Source of the DNA: Candidatus Hodarchaeota archaeon
GTDB taxonomy: Archaea > Asgardarchaeota > Heimdallarchaeia > Hodarchaeales > Hodarchaeaceae
Length of the DNA: 17,928 nt
Direction of reading: 5' to 3'
Assembly: GCA_016840285.1 (NCBI GenBank)
Contig: JAEOSR010000145.1
Span: forward strand, 1-17,928
Each line of letters starts with the position of its first letter. Position 1 is the stretch's first letter. This document shows positions 7,665-14,528 of this stretch, piece after piece. A model generated the notes under the pieces. That model was not told the DNA's origin. It worked only from the letters and a program-made list of their open reading frames with translations, and did no database searches. The translations under genes and the position numbers were made by a program.

Positions 7665-8003
7665 TTATTCTGACCAAACCCATCCACATTTTGTACATTT
7701 ATAATATGTCGTGGTTTCCCATTCCTCCGTCTTTCGTCGATTCTCTGCTTCCCAATAGCGAGCCTCGTAATTATTACACTTTGGGCAAACAATCTTTGTT
7801 GTCGGGCGGATATCAAAGTCTTCCTCCACTATTGTTAACATATCTTTTTCGTTGTGCTTAATTTTACTCGAAATTGAATAAGAGGAATCCTTGAATTTAT
7901 CTTTAGCCTCTGTTTTACATACACGACAAACTAAAGTGACACTATTATCTTCGTGTCGTTTAGGAATTAGGAGTGACCCACATTTCTCACAAAAATTGAC
8001 CAA
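7665..8003 (-). CDS. Transcription factor S (TFIIS/RPB9-type) paralogue
   Basis: The 112-residue protein has two zinc ribbons joined by a linker, the architecture of archaeal TFS, which stimulates transcript cleavage by stalled RNA polymerase. The N-terminal ribbon uses Cys5, Cys8, Cys26 and Cys29; the C-terminal one uses Cys73, Cys76, Cys103 and Cys106, ending CTKCGWVW. The tip of the C-terminal ribbon, which in TFIIS carries an Asp-Glu pair ('ADEP'), reads KTEEWETT, with Glu93-Glu94 in that place and no Pro. Cleavage activity may persist, but this could also be an inhibitory or specialised paralogue such as those known in Sulfolobales. The TTG start is chosen because AAGGTGAG lies seven bases upstream. 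A 29-codon ORF ends just before that site. Confidence 0.88.
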   Translation of the reverse strand: MVNFCEKCGSLLIPKRHEDNSVTLVCRVCKTEAKDKFKDSSYSISSKIKHNEKDMLTIVEEDFDIRPTTKIVCPKCNNYEARYWEAENRRKTEEWETTTYYKCTKCGWVWSE

Positions 8004-8017
8004 TACAGACTCACCTT

Positions 8018-8107
8018 TTAGAACTTAATTGAATTCGTTCTTTCATTCATTTTAACAATCGCTAGGCCGTTTTTAGGATGAGAATATAATGGAAAAGCGA
8101 GTTTCAT
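8018..8107 (-). CDS. Possible 29-residue upstream ORF
   Basis: An ATG-initiated frame encodes a peptide beginning MKLAFPLYSH and ending NSIKF. It stops with TAA two bases before the AAGGTGAG that serves the transcription factor S gene, a tight arrangement typical of co-translation. A TTTTAAAG box on the minus strand (8137-8144) is about 30 bases upstream of the ATG, so the message could begin almost at the start codon. The peptide resembles nothing I recognise and chance ORFs of this length are common in AT-rich spacers. It could be a regulatory leader or simply noise. Confidence 0.3.
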   Translation of the reverse strand: MKLAFPLYSHPKNGLAIVKMNERTNSIKF

Positions 8108-8136
8108 ATGTGCTAAAAATGTGTATCTCTACCTCC

Positions 8137-8144
8137 TTTAAAAG
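8137..8144 (-). promoter_or_regulatory. TATA-like box upstream of transcription factor S
   Basis: The minus strand reads GCTTTTAAAGGAGG. A start about 26 bases downstream would fall near 8112-8115, just before the ATG of the 29-codon ORF. The adjoining AAAGGAGGT (8131-8139) looks like a ribosome-binding site but has no canonical start codon at a normal distance and would be upstream of the transcript. Confidence 0.35.
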
Positions 8145-8192
8145 CTTTCAATATGGCCAAATACTTTCTCAAATCAATATTAAAATGGGTGA

Positions 8193-9242
8193 TTATGAAT
8201 GAACTTCTCCCAGTGTAAAAATGCATTTTGTTCCTGTTCCAGTAGCACAGAGGGGTTCCTCTGTCATTCGGAATTTCTTACCGAGAACCTCCGAGGTAAA
8301 TCCCCCCCAAATGTGTCCTAAAAAGCTACAAAAGCTAATATTTTTACCCCGATTGTCTTTTCCACAAATTGACACATCACCGTAAAAGAGGAGTTCATCA
8401 ATTTCATCTGGAGGAAGTAAACCAATTCCTTTGATTATTTCATGTCTTTTTAGATGTGGAAAGGCCTGTTTAATGGCTTTAACCATCAAAACTCCTATTT
8501 GATGAGCATATTCTTCTAGTTGGTCACCCTCTTGGAGTTTAAGGAAAAAAACTTCTACCATCTTTAAAGGATAATCTTCAATATCTTTCCGTTCTATTAG
8601 GTCAGGCTGATATTCTTCTACTACAGATCGTGTTCCCTCTAATAAAAAGCTGGTAGCATCTTGAATAGAGATCCCTCTACCAAGAATGGGACTCAGTAAA
8701 GATCCCGCAGATAGAAGAACCTCTGCTTTTTCCTTAGTAGGTTGAATCGATTCAGCAAAAACATCCTCTACCGCCCGAAATTGAATTTCATAGGCAAATC
8801 GAGGGGGGAGAAGCCCATTTTCTATAAAGGACACCTGTACATTGGAATTAATAAATGAGAATCCGAGTCCTTTTACAACAGCTGATAAGAGCAGTTTAAC
8901 TAACTCCATATCTTCATCTGTTTTAGCTCTCCAAATACGGCCCTTCCCCAAAAGGACTTTTCCTAATCGAACATCCTCTGTCCATTCGATCTCACAAGGG
9001 GAAAAACCTAAAGAGGCCAAAAAGAGTTTCGCTTGAGTTAATGTGTTATCTGAGGATGATAAGGTGAAATTCGTTTTTACTAGATCATCAATCATATTTT
9101 CGATTAGCTTTTTTGTCTCTGTGGAATTAGATCGAGATCGATCTAATAGTTCCTGCGATAGTTTCATTACAGCCATTGTTAGAAATCTTTTGATTCTAAC
9201 TCCAGCGATCGCTTCAGAGTGGCTTTGATGTGATTCTGTCAA
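8193..9242 (-). CDS. V4R-domain protein, possibly two tandem V4R-like halves
   Basis: The 349-residue protein ends in a recognisable V4R module: a helix with CSFLGHIWGGFTSEVLGK (about 305-322) followed by a strand-turn with Cys332 and Cys340 in PLCATGTGTKCIFTLG. V4R (4-vinyl reductase) domains bind small hydrophobic ligands or act as scaffolds, and the fold is shared with the Bet3 subunit of eukaryotic TRAPP. The first half (about 70-155) repeats the idea of a helix VKLLLSAVVKGLGFSF followed by strands, without the cysteines, so it may be a degenerate copy. No membrane segment is seen. The TTG start at 9242 is preferred to ATG 9176 because AGAGGT (9250-9255 on this strand) lies seven bases upstream and nothing suitable precedes 9176. 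Function unknown. Confidence 0.72.
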   Translation of the reverse strand: MTESHQSHSEAIAGVRIKRFLTMAVMKLSQELLDRSRSNSTETKKLIENMIDDLVKTNFTLSSSDNTLTQAKLFLASLGFSPCEIEWTEDVRLGKVLLGKGRIWRAKTDEDMELVKLLLSAVVKGLGFSFINSNVQVSFIENGLLPPRFAYEIQFRAVEDVFAESIQPTKEKAEVLLSAGSLLSPILGRGISIQDATSFLLEGTRSVVEEYQPDLIERKDIEDYPLKMVEVFFLKLQEGDQLEEYAHQIGVLMVKAIKQAFPHLKRHEIIKGIGLLPPDEIDELLFYGDVSICGKDNRGKNISFCSFLGHIWGGFTSEVLGKKFRMTEEPLCATGTGTKCIFTLGEVHS

Positions 9243-9466
9243 GTTTTAGACCTCTACAGTGAAATAAAAGAAGGTTTTATTAAAAATTTTTACTTATATT
9301 ATTAGGATATAATAATAAATTTAAATCCATATCAACTAGTATAATTAGACATGCAAAAATGATTTAAAAAGGATTTGATAAAAAGATCTATCTACACAGA
9401 TTAATAATTACAAACCTGAATTGAGGTAAATGTATTCTAATATTTGAATTAGTAGAGCCAAGTACA
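9243..9466. promoter_or_regulatory. Divergent AT-rich intergenic region
   Basis: This 224-base spacer separates the V4R gene from the divergent small unknown gene and must hold both promoters. TTTAAAAAGG (9363-9372) is a candidate TATA box for the rightward gene. The leftward gene has AT-rich TATA-like words around 9275-9300. I see no ORF of note, tRNA or clear inverted repeat. Confidence 0.4.
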
Positions 9467-9826
9467 ATGAACCGTTTTATTCGATTTTTTAAGAAACTTT
9501 TCGTCCCAGAACTTTCACATGACGCCTCACAAGAAGCAAAGAAAAGAAGGAGAATTTCCCAAAGCATTTCTGATGATCAAATCTATGTTCATACAATTAG
9601 AAATGCATTAAATGTCGATGATGCCACAGTATCCGATAAATTGACTTTTGCATTCACCTCCCTTCCAGAAGTAAACACAAATTTCCCTTTTGCTAAAAAT
9701 ATGTTTTTTGACATCCTTGAATTTATGATGAGTAATAAAGAAATTACTTCTGAGGAAGTTAATATGTATAGGGCTCAACTGAAAAATATCAGCTCTCTTG
9801 AAGACTTGATGATGACAGCTGCATGA
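9467..9826 (+). CDS. Small unrecognised protein with basic amphipathic N-terminus
   Basis: The 119-residue product starts with MNRFIRFFKKLFVPEL, alternating large hydrophobic and basic residues as in an amphipathic membrane-contacting helix, followed by a KKRRR cluster (about 25-29). The rest is acidic and helical, with two likely helices at 75-90 and 95-115. No transmembrane segment, Cys pair or nucleotide-binding motif is visible and I recognise no family. The ATG is the first in frame; only a weak AGAG-type sequence lies upstream, at about 9452. The gene converges on the small GTPase. A membrane-adaptor role is a guess from the N-terminus alone. Confidence 0.6.
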   Translation: MNRFIRFFKKLFVPELSHDASQEAKKRRRISQSISDDQIYVHTIRNALNVDDATVSDKLTFAFTSLPEVNTNFPFAKNMFFDILEFMMSNKEITSEEVNMYRAQLKNISSLEDLMMTAA

Positions 9827-9831
9827 CAGCT

Positions 9832-9837
9832 AAAAAA
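9832..9837 (-). terminator. Short T tract after the small GTPase
   Basis: Six consecutive T residues on the minus strand lie 35 bases beyond the stop of the GTPase gene, in the gap between two convergent genes. It is a plausible but short archaeal termination signal. Confidence 0.25.
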
Positions 9838-9871
9838 TGAATCGCTTATTAGGCACGAATTATTACAGATT

Positions 9872-10444
9872 TCACGTAATTTTCTCGGGAGGAGTGATTT
9901 TATCACGATTAGTCTCCACTAGAAGCTTTGCTAGATCTTCAAAGGTTTCTTGTATATGATCCCCAGTTTTTGCACTCGTCTCAAAAAAATTGACCATCTG
10001 TAAACTATTCTTAGTTTCTTCTCCCTCATCAAATGACACTTGTCGTCTATCGATTAAGTCATTTTTATTACCTACAAGATACAAACTCACATCAGGTGAA
10101 AATTTCTTCAGTTGACCAATCCATAATGGTAGTTTCTCCAGGGTCTCTTTTCGTGTCATATCGTAAACTAAAAGTGCTCCAGATACTCCTTGGAAAAAAA
10201 CTCGACCAACTTGAGACGACCGAGCATGACCCCCGATATCCCAAATTTGAAGGCCAACTTGAAATTCCATACCTTCAAAAGGAAGATTCACTGTTTTAAC
10301 TAGAAAATTGGCGCCTATTGTTGCCATATAATCCCCTGGAAATCTATCTTCAACATAGCGAAGAACCATTGATGACTTTCCCACGCGAAATTCACCTAAA
10401 AGCAAGATTTTCGCTAGGAAGTTGTAAGTAAGAGGCCTTGACAT
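9872..10444 (-). CDS. Rab-like small GTPase with Sar1/Arf-like switch II
   Basis: The product is 190 residues from ATG 10444 (193 from a TTG at 10453, neither with a clear ribosome-binding site). Numbered from the TTG, all five G motifs are present: G1 GEFRVGKSS (20-28), G2 Thr45 in YMATIGANF, G3 WDIGGH (71-76), G4 NKND (129-132) and G5 ETSAK (158-162). It is a Ras-superfamily molecular switch that binds GTP. G1, G2, G4 and G5 look Rab-like, while G3 has Gly-Gly-His in place of the usual Ala-Gly-Gln; His at this place is typical of Sar1. No C-terminal Cys is present (ending PPEKIT), so it is not prenylated, and there is no N-terminal amphipathic helix. Such GTPases are abundant in Asgard archaea. 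No regulator is adjacent that I can recognise. Confidence 0.92.
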   Translation of the reverse strand: MSRPLTYNFLAKILLLGEFRVGKSSMVLRYVEDRFPGDYMATIGANFLVKTVNLPFEGMEFQVGLQIWDIGGHARSSQVGRVFFQGVSGALLVYDMTRKETLEKLPLWIGQLKKFSPDVSLYLVGNKNDLIDRRQVSFDEGEETKNSLQMVNFFETSAKTGDHIQETFEDLAKLLVETNRDKITPPEKIT

Positions 10445-10500
10445 TCCAATCAACAGGTCAGGGGAAACATTAATCTAAATACTTTTTCCTTTCTACTTTA

Positions 10501-10506
10501 TTTAAA
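10501..10506 (+). promoter_or_regulatory. TATA-like box upstream of zinc-ribbon/M20 pair
   Basis: TTTAAA followed by GGAG lies 27-32 bases before an in-frame ATG at 10533 and 105 bases before the preferred ATG at 10611. The spacing would suit leaderless transcription starting at about 10529, which leaves open the longer form of the zinc-ribbon protein. Confidence 0.35.
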
Positions 10507-10610
10507 GGAGAAAATAAAAAAGTTTCTAATTTATGCGATATAATTGGGATATTAAAACTTCATGCCCGAAAAGTAGAAAAAAAAACTGTTATTTACATTT
10601 GGTGATTAGA

Positions 10611-10874
10611 ATGCGTCGATTCTTAAGAACTGTCAGAGATATCAGAAGTTATATCCGTCGAGGATCACCTCAAGATGTGATCAAAGTGTGTCCGATCTGT
10701 TTAGGAGACAATCTCGAAGTCCTTCACAATGCATTTTTAGGGCTTTTGTCTCCACCTTATTACTCATGTCATCTCTGTGGATACAAAGGAGCAATTTTTG
10801 CTGAAATAGAACGAATCCAATATGAAAATCTAAAAAACTCAATAATTGAAGGCAACTCCTTTTCAGGAGGTTAA
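10611..10874 (+). CDS. Small zinc-ribbon protein
   Basis: From ATG 10611, with GGTGAT four bases upstream, the product is 87 residues: a basic N-terminus (MRRFLRTVRDIRSYIRR), then a single zinc ribbon with CPIC and CHLCGYKG separated by 25 residues containing LLSPPYYS, then a charged helix. The arrangement is typical of small archaeal zinc ribbons of unknown role, often thought to touch nucleic acid or protein. An upstream ATG at 10533 would add 26 lysine-rich residues and sits at the right distance from a TATA-like box, so it cannot be excluded. The last codons contain the AGGAGG that serves the peptidase gene seven bases downstream, so the two are translated as a unit. Confidence 0.72.
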   Translation: MRRFLRTVRDIRSYIRRGSPQDVIKVCPICLGDNLEVLHNAFLGLLSPPYYSCHLCGYKGAIFAEIERIQYENLKNSIIEGNSFSGG

Positions 10875-10881
10875 CTCTCTC

Positions 10882-12030
10882 ATGTCGGACTGTTTGCCAA
10901 TTTTAAAAGCTCTAATTGGTTTGAACTCTGAAAATCCTCCTGGGAACACACGACTTATTATTGAGTGGATTCAGAAATGGGCTGAAACAAATAAAATCCC
11001 ACTTGAAACTCAATGGTATAAAGAAAATCAAGCAAATATTATCTTAACTGTTGGAAACGCACCTAAGTCAATAATATTGTGCGGACATCTAGATACTGTA
11101 CCAATTGGGGATCTAAATAACTGGAACTATGACCCCCTTGGTGCAGAAGAAAATCAGGGATATATTTATGGTCGTGGTTCAGCTGATATGAAAGGAGGTG
11201 TCTCCGCTTGTCTGGGAGCTTTAAAATCCCTGAATGAGTCTATTGGTAACATTAATAGTTTAGATTACAAGATAGTATTTATTGGGACATCTGACGAAGA
11301 GGTGGGTCTTGGTGGAGCAAAAGCAGTGATGAAACAAGGAACTATGGATAATGCAAAATTTCTCATTGTAACTGAACCAACAGCTCTAAATGTAGGAATT
11401 GCAGAAAAAGGAGTACTTTGGTTCAAAATAGATTCCTTCGGGAAAGCAGCACATGGTTCAACTCCTGAAAAAGGAGTAAATGCAATTGAGGAACTTGCAA
11501 AACTGTTTCCTCTTCTACATAAACATTTACCGAAAGTTTCTGACCCCATTCTTGGTCAAAGCACACTAAATATAGGGAGATTCAAGGGAGGTAAATCAGC
11601 AAACGTAGTACCAGAGAAAGCAGAAGTTCATTGTGATTTTCGTCTTGTTCCCCCAATTAATCCACTAAACTATGCAAAAGAGCTTACTGAAATAATCCAA
11701 TATCATACTAAAGCAAGTTTTGCGAGTTTTGGCACGGAAATAGATCAGGTTATGCAACCTGTATCAAATTCTCAAGAAAATGAATTTATCCATCAATTAA
11801 TGGAAGAGAGTAATAATCAAAAACCAATTGGATTGAACTATGGAACTGACGCAGCAGTTCTGGTTACTCAAGCTCCTCATCCTGTTCCTTTTGCAATATA
11901 CGGGCCTGGTGATCCGAAAGCCATTCATTGTGCTAATGAACGAGTTCGGATTGCTGAGGTTCTAGAGGTTGAATCAGTGATAACAAAATTTTTGAAAAAG
12001 GTTGTTACTCCCTCCAACGGTTCAGATTAG
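10882..12030 (+). CDS. M20-family metallopeptidase (ArgE/DapE/ACY1-like)
   Basis: The 382-residue protein has the standard M20 layout: a zinc catalytic domain interrupted by a dimerisation domain. Visible metal and catalytic residues are His69 and Asp71 in GHLDTVP, Asp102 in GRGSADMKGG, Glu139-Glu140 in TSDEEVG, Glu165 in VTEPT and His349 in AIHCANERV. His191 in AAHGSTP lies at the start of the lid domain. Members remove acyl groups from amino acids or diaminopimelate, or cleave dipeptides; the substrate cannot be fixed here. The start is ATG 10882, since AGGAGG (10865-10870) lies 11 bases upstream; a frame extending to 10846 has no such site. It forms a unit with the zinc-ribbon gene and ends 12 bases from a convergent gene. 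Confidence 0.9.
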   Translation: MSDCLPILKALIGLNSENPPGNTRLIIEWIQKWAETNKIPLETQWYKENQANIILTVGNAPKSIILCGHLDTVPIGDLNNWNYDPLGAEENQGYIYGRGSADMKGGVSACLGALKSLNESIGNINSLDYKIVFIGTSDEEVGLGGAKAVMKQGTMDNAKFLIVTEPTALNVGIAEKGVLWFKIDSFGKAAHGSTPEKGVNAIEELAKLFPLLHKHLPKVSDPILGQSTLNIGRFKGGKSANVVPEKAEVHCDFRLVPPINPLNYAKELTEIIQYHTKASFASFGTEIDQVMQPVSNSQENEFIHQLMEESNNQKPIGLNYGTDAAVLVTQAPHPVPFAIYGPGDPKAIHCANERVRIAEVLEVESVITKFLKKVVTPSNGSD

Positions 12031-12042
12031 GATCCCACTTAC

Positions 12043-13125
12043 TCAAAATTGGTTGATCATCGTAGAATACTTATTTTTTGTCCCTAAGGCATAAATATCG
12101 AATTTTTTCTTCCTGGGAGTCTCAATTAATAAGCGAAGAAGAAATACCAATAATATAGGCTTTAGTGGTCGTTCAAAAGACTTGTCCTTATCGTATTCTC
12201 TATTCATATCCTCATAGGTCTTCTTTGTTTCCTCGATACATTTTTTCAACTCTTTATCTAAAGAAAGAACCCCAAATAACTCTTTTAGTTCTTTTTCATT
12301 CAAGTTTTTAGCATCTTGAATAGGATAAGCCTCGGCAGATTCCAATTTCAGGTTGTAACCTTTGTCTTTCAGCATCCATTCATCTTTTTTCACCATAAAT
12401 GAATGGAATTCCTTACTAGGAGTAATTCTTAGAGGTACTGGACTATCATGAAATTCATAGAATACCCCATATCCATTACATTCACGACAAGCTATTGGAT
12501 TACCCTTACACTCATAACACACGATTTTCCCAGTTCCTCCACATGTGTGACAATTGATTTTTCCCGATCCAAAACAGGAAGGACACTGGGATGTTTTTTC
12601 GATTCCTTTTGTTTTTTCGTCTCCTTTTTTATTAACTTCTTTGACTTCTAAAGAAATTATATGTTTCCCTGAGCCCTTACATTTATCACACTTGATTTCT
12701 TTTCCTTTGCACTCCTCACAAATGATAAATCGAGAATTGTTACAGTGACCACATTTTTCAGTTCCTTTTCCGTTACATCTCTTGCACCGCTTTTCTTTAA
12801 GATTTATTATTAGTGGTACAAAATCCTTTTTTCTTTTCCAAGCGTTCGTGTTAACACCTTCAGAGGAAAATGAATAGAAAGTGATATCTCTCAGCTTTGA
12901 TACTAGCATTTCTTCAGGTTTGTGGTCTTTTCCCCCTAGACTCTTTTTCTTTTTTCGAATCTCGGAATAAAAATAAAGAAAAGCTGATTTTTCAACTTTT
13001 TTTACGCTTTCAGCTGCTGTAATCGCCTCTTTTTCAATTCCAAATGAGTTTTTCAATTTTTTTGAATCAACTTCAGATAACCATTTGTTAAATACTTCAT
13101 CTGCATCAGGTGTTAATATTTTCAT
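12043..13125 (-). CDS. Zinc protein with two four-CxxC blocks of DnaJ-like type
   Basis: The 360-residue protein carries eight CxxC pairs in two groups. Cys pairs start at 114, 125, 136 and 146 in the first, and 181, 192, 203 and 213 in the second, so spacing is 11, 11 and 10 in both. Several are followed by Gly-X-Gly, as in the cysteine-rich domain of DnaJ (for example CNGKG and CGGTG), but there is no J domain. The linker at about 154-180 is Lys/Glu-rich. The N-terminal 110 residues are charged and helical, and the C-terminal 130 residues contain a hydrophobic helix (about 327-339). It probably binds up to four zinc ions and acts as a protein-binding or chaperone-like factor. ATG 13125 has GGAGAG seven bases upstream, and the gene follows the membrane protein by 35 bases. 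Confidence 0.8.
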   Translation of the reverse strand: MKILTPDADEVFNKWLSEVDSKKLKNSFGIEKEAITAAESVKKVEKSAFLYFYSEIRKKKKSLGGKDHKPEEMLVSKLRDITFYSFSSEGVNTNAWKRKKDFVPLIINLKEKRCKRCNGKGTEKCGHCNNSRFIICEECKGKEIKCDKCKGSGKHIISLEVKEVNKKGDEKTKGIEKTSQCPSCFGSGKINCHTCGGTGKIVCYECKGNPIACRECNGYGVFYEFHDSPVPLRITPSKEFHSFMVKKDEWMLKDKGYNLKLESAEAYPIQDAKNLNEKELKELFGVLSLDKELKKCIEETKKTYEDMNREYDKDKSFERPLKPILLVFLLRLLIETPRKKKFDIYALGTKNKYSTMINQF

Positions 13126-13160
13126 TTCTACACTCTCCAGGACTTAATTTGATAATCGAT

Positions 13161-13739
13161 TTATGATTTAACAAGATTCCATATCCCAGCTATTAAAACA
13201 ATAAGACTTCCTAGAGGCACTGGGAGAAAATTATCTTCCACACCACCACCAATAAACGTTAGATTAGTAGCATTATTCCATATCAATAAGATTGCTGCAA
13301 AAGCAACCGCTGCTCCAATAATATACAATAATCCAGCCATTTTAGGTTCATTCTTCCTTATAATGCTAAAGAAAATACCTATTACATTTAAAAGGAGTGA
13401 TAAACCAAAAATCATCCCCGAGAGATCCAATCCTGCTTCTCCAAAATTGCCAGGGTAAATTGCTGTACCAAGACTATTTAAATATGCATCTATGAGCTCT
13501 GATCCTTGAGAAATGTTCGAAGGATCGAAATACCAATTCAAATTGAATATTTGGAGCCCAGAATCGCTAGCAGATCCAAACCACCCTAAATTAATGTCAT
13601 AATAACCCCAAAGAAAGAGATACCCTGCAGCTAAGATCATCACAACTGATTCACTACCAGTCCAAATAAGAATAAATGACGGTAATAGGAATCCTATAAT
13701 TGCTAATACTGTACCAAGGGTGCTTGAGGAGTGAGTCAT
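13161..13739 (-). CDS. Multi-pass membrane protein of unknown function
   Basis: The 192-residue product has about five hydrophobic segments, at roughly 9-27, 30-50, 108-126, 135-153 and 172-190. A loop of about 55 residues between segments two and three is rich in Asn, Ser, Gly and aromatic residues and is probably outside the cell. There are no Cys or obvious catalytic residues, and I recognise no family. ATG 13739 has AAGGA nine bases upstream. It probably shares a transcript with the eight-CxxC zinc protein 35 bases downstream, and possibly with the phosphatase gene that starts upstream, 157 bases away. Confidence 0.65.
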   Translation of the reverse strand: MTHSSSTLGTVLAIIGFLLPSFILIWTGSESVVMILAAGYLFLWGYYDINLGWFGSASDSGLQIFNLNWYFDPSNISQGSELIDAYLNSLGTAIYPGNFGEAGLDLSGMIFGLSLLLNVIGIFFSIIRKNEPKMAGLLYIIGAAVAFAAILLIWNNATNLTFIGGGVEDNFLPVPLGSLIVLIAGIWNLVKS

Positions 13740-13896
13740 AATCTAATATTCCTTATAGTTTTATTTCGTTGCTGAATTGTTATCTGTTTTTCTTATAGAC
13801 AGTGGATCCGTTAAATAATATTTATCTTTCTTATACAGTGGTGAAGAAATCATCCATTAGAAGTAAAAACCTTTCTTAAAGAATTTGAAAATGTAA

Positions 13897-14325
13897 TTAG
13901 AGATTTTTAATAAAATCTTCTTGATCTTTGGTTTCAATTGCAAGAGGATTAACTCCTCTCACGCATTTAATAGCCTCTTCAGGATTTAAACGATCAATAA
14001 CCACTAATATTGCAGCTAATATTGTGCCAGTCCGTCCATGTCCAGCGGTACAGTGAATTAAAACAGGTAAATTGGGATTTTCATTCTGACATTCGTGGAA
14101 GAATTCAAGAATTGTTTCCAAATCCGTTTCAGTAGGGGGTGAGAAATCCTTGATTGGAAGATGTAAATATGGAACCGCTAAAAGGGATGCTAACTCTTCT
14201 GTTGATGATTTTTCTTGAAGATTAATCATTCCACCCCATTCAAGCGTCTTAAGAAAAGGAAAGTCTTCTAAATTAGGTTCACTAGATCCAGCTAAACGTT
14301 GTTTATCAATCCAGTAAATGATCAT
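13897..14325 (-). CDS. Cysteine-dependent protein phosphatase (DSP/PTP type)
   Basis: This 142-residue protein has the HCTAGHGRTGT signature (91-101) of cysteine-based phosphatases, with nucleophile Cys92 and phosphate-binding Arg98. Asp60 in IKDFSPP is placed as the likely general acid, and LAGSSEPN (11-18) is the substrate-recognition segment often seen in archaeal dual-specificity phosphatases. It removes phosphate from Tyr/Ser/Thr or possibly a lipid or nucleotide. The protein is compact, soluble and complete for this family. ATG 14325 has GAGG nine bases upstream. It is upstream of the membrane and zinc-protein genes on the same strand, but the 157-base gap leaves operon membership open. 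Confidence 0.9.
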   Translation of the reverse strand: MIIYWIDKQRLAGSSEPNLEDFPFLKTLEWGGMINLQEKSSTEELASLLAVPYLHLPIKDFSPPTETDLETILEFFHECQNENPNLPVLIHCTAGHGRTGTILAAILVVIDRLNPEEAIKCVRGVNPLAIETKDQEDFIKNL

Positions 14326-14528
14326 TTATCTTGCCTCGTTTTCCTAAAGAGGTCTACAAGATCTTGATTTAAAATTTCTTTCCTTAAACAATAACGATTA
14401 CCCTATTAAAAAAATTTGGATAAAACTGTAAATAGGAAATCCATCAAAATCAAAACTTGCATCAAGAGAAAAAGGTAATAAGTAAAAAATCAATAATCAT
14501 AATCAAACACACAGCAGTAGGATTCAAA
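14326..14528. promoter_or_regulatory. Divergent intergenic region before the MoxR operon
   Basis: This AT-rich spacer separates the phosphatase gene from the divergent DUF4129 gene and probably holds the operon promoter. TTTAAAAT (14370-14377) and TTAAAAAAATTTGG (14405-14418) are candidate TATA-like words for the rightward unit, but I cannot choose between them. No ORF or repeat of note is seen. Confidence 0.35.

Noticed and set aside
8131..8139. AAAGGAGGT on the minus strand as a ribosome-binding site for a hidden gene
   Set aside because: No ATG, GTG or TTG follows at a normal distance, the frames soon hit stops, and it overlaps a TATA-like box, so it is probably not transcribed.
9812..9831. 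Direct repeat of ATGACAGCT at the end of the small unknown gene
   Set aside because: Two 9-base copies 11 bases apart, one spanning the stop codon, are most simply a small slippage duplication without function.
12448..12748. Two plus-strand frames opposite the eight-CxxC zinc protein
   Set aside because: They are antisense shadows of a strongly patterned Cys-rich coding region; their Phe/Ser-rich composition is the expected artefact.
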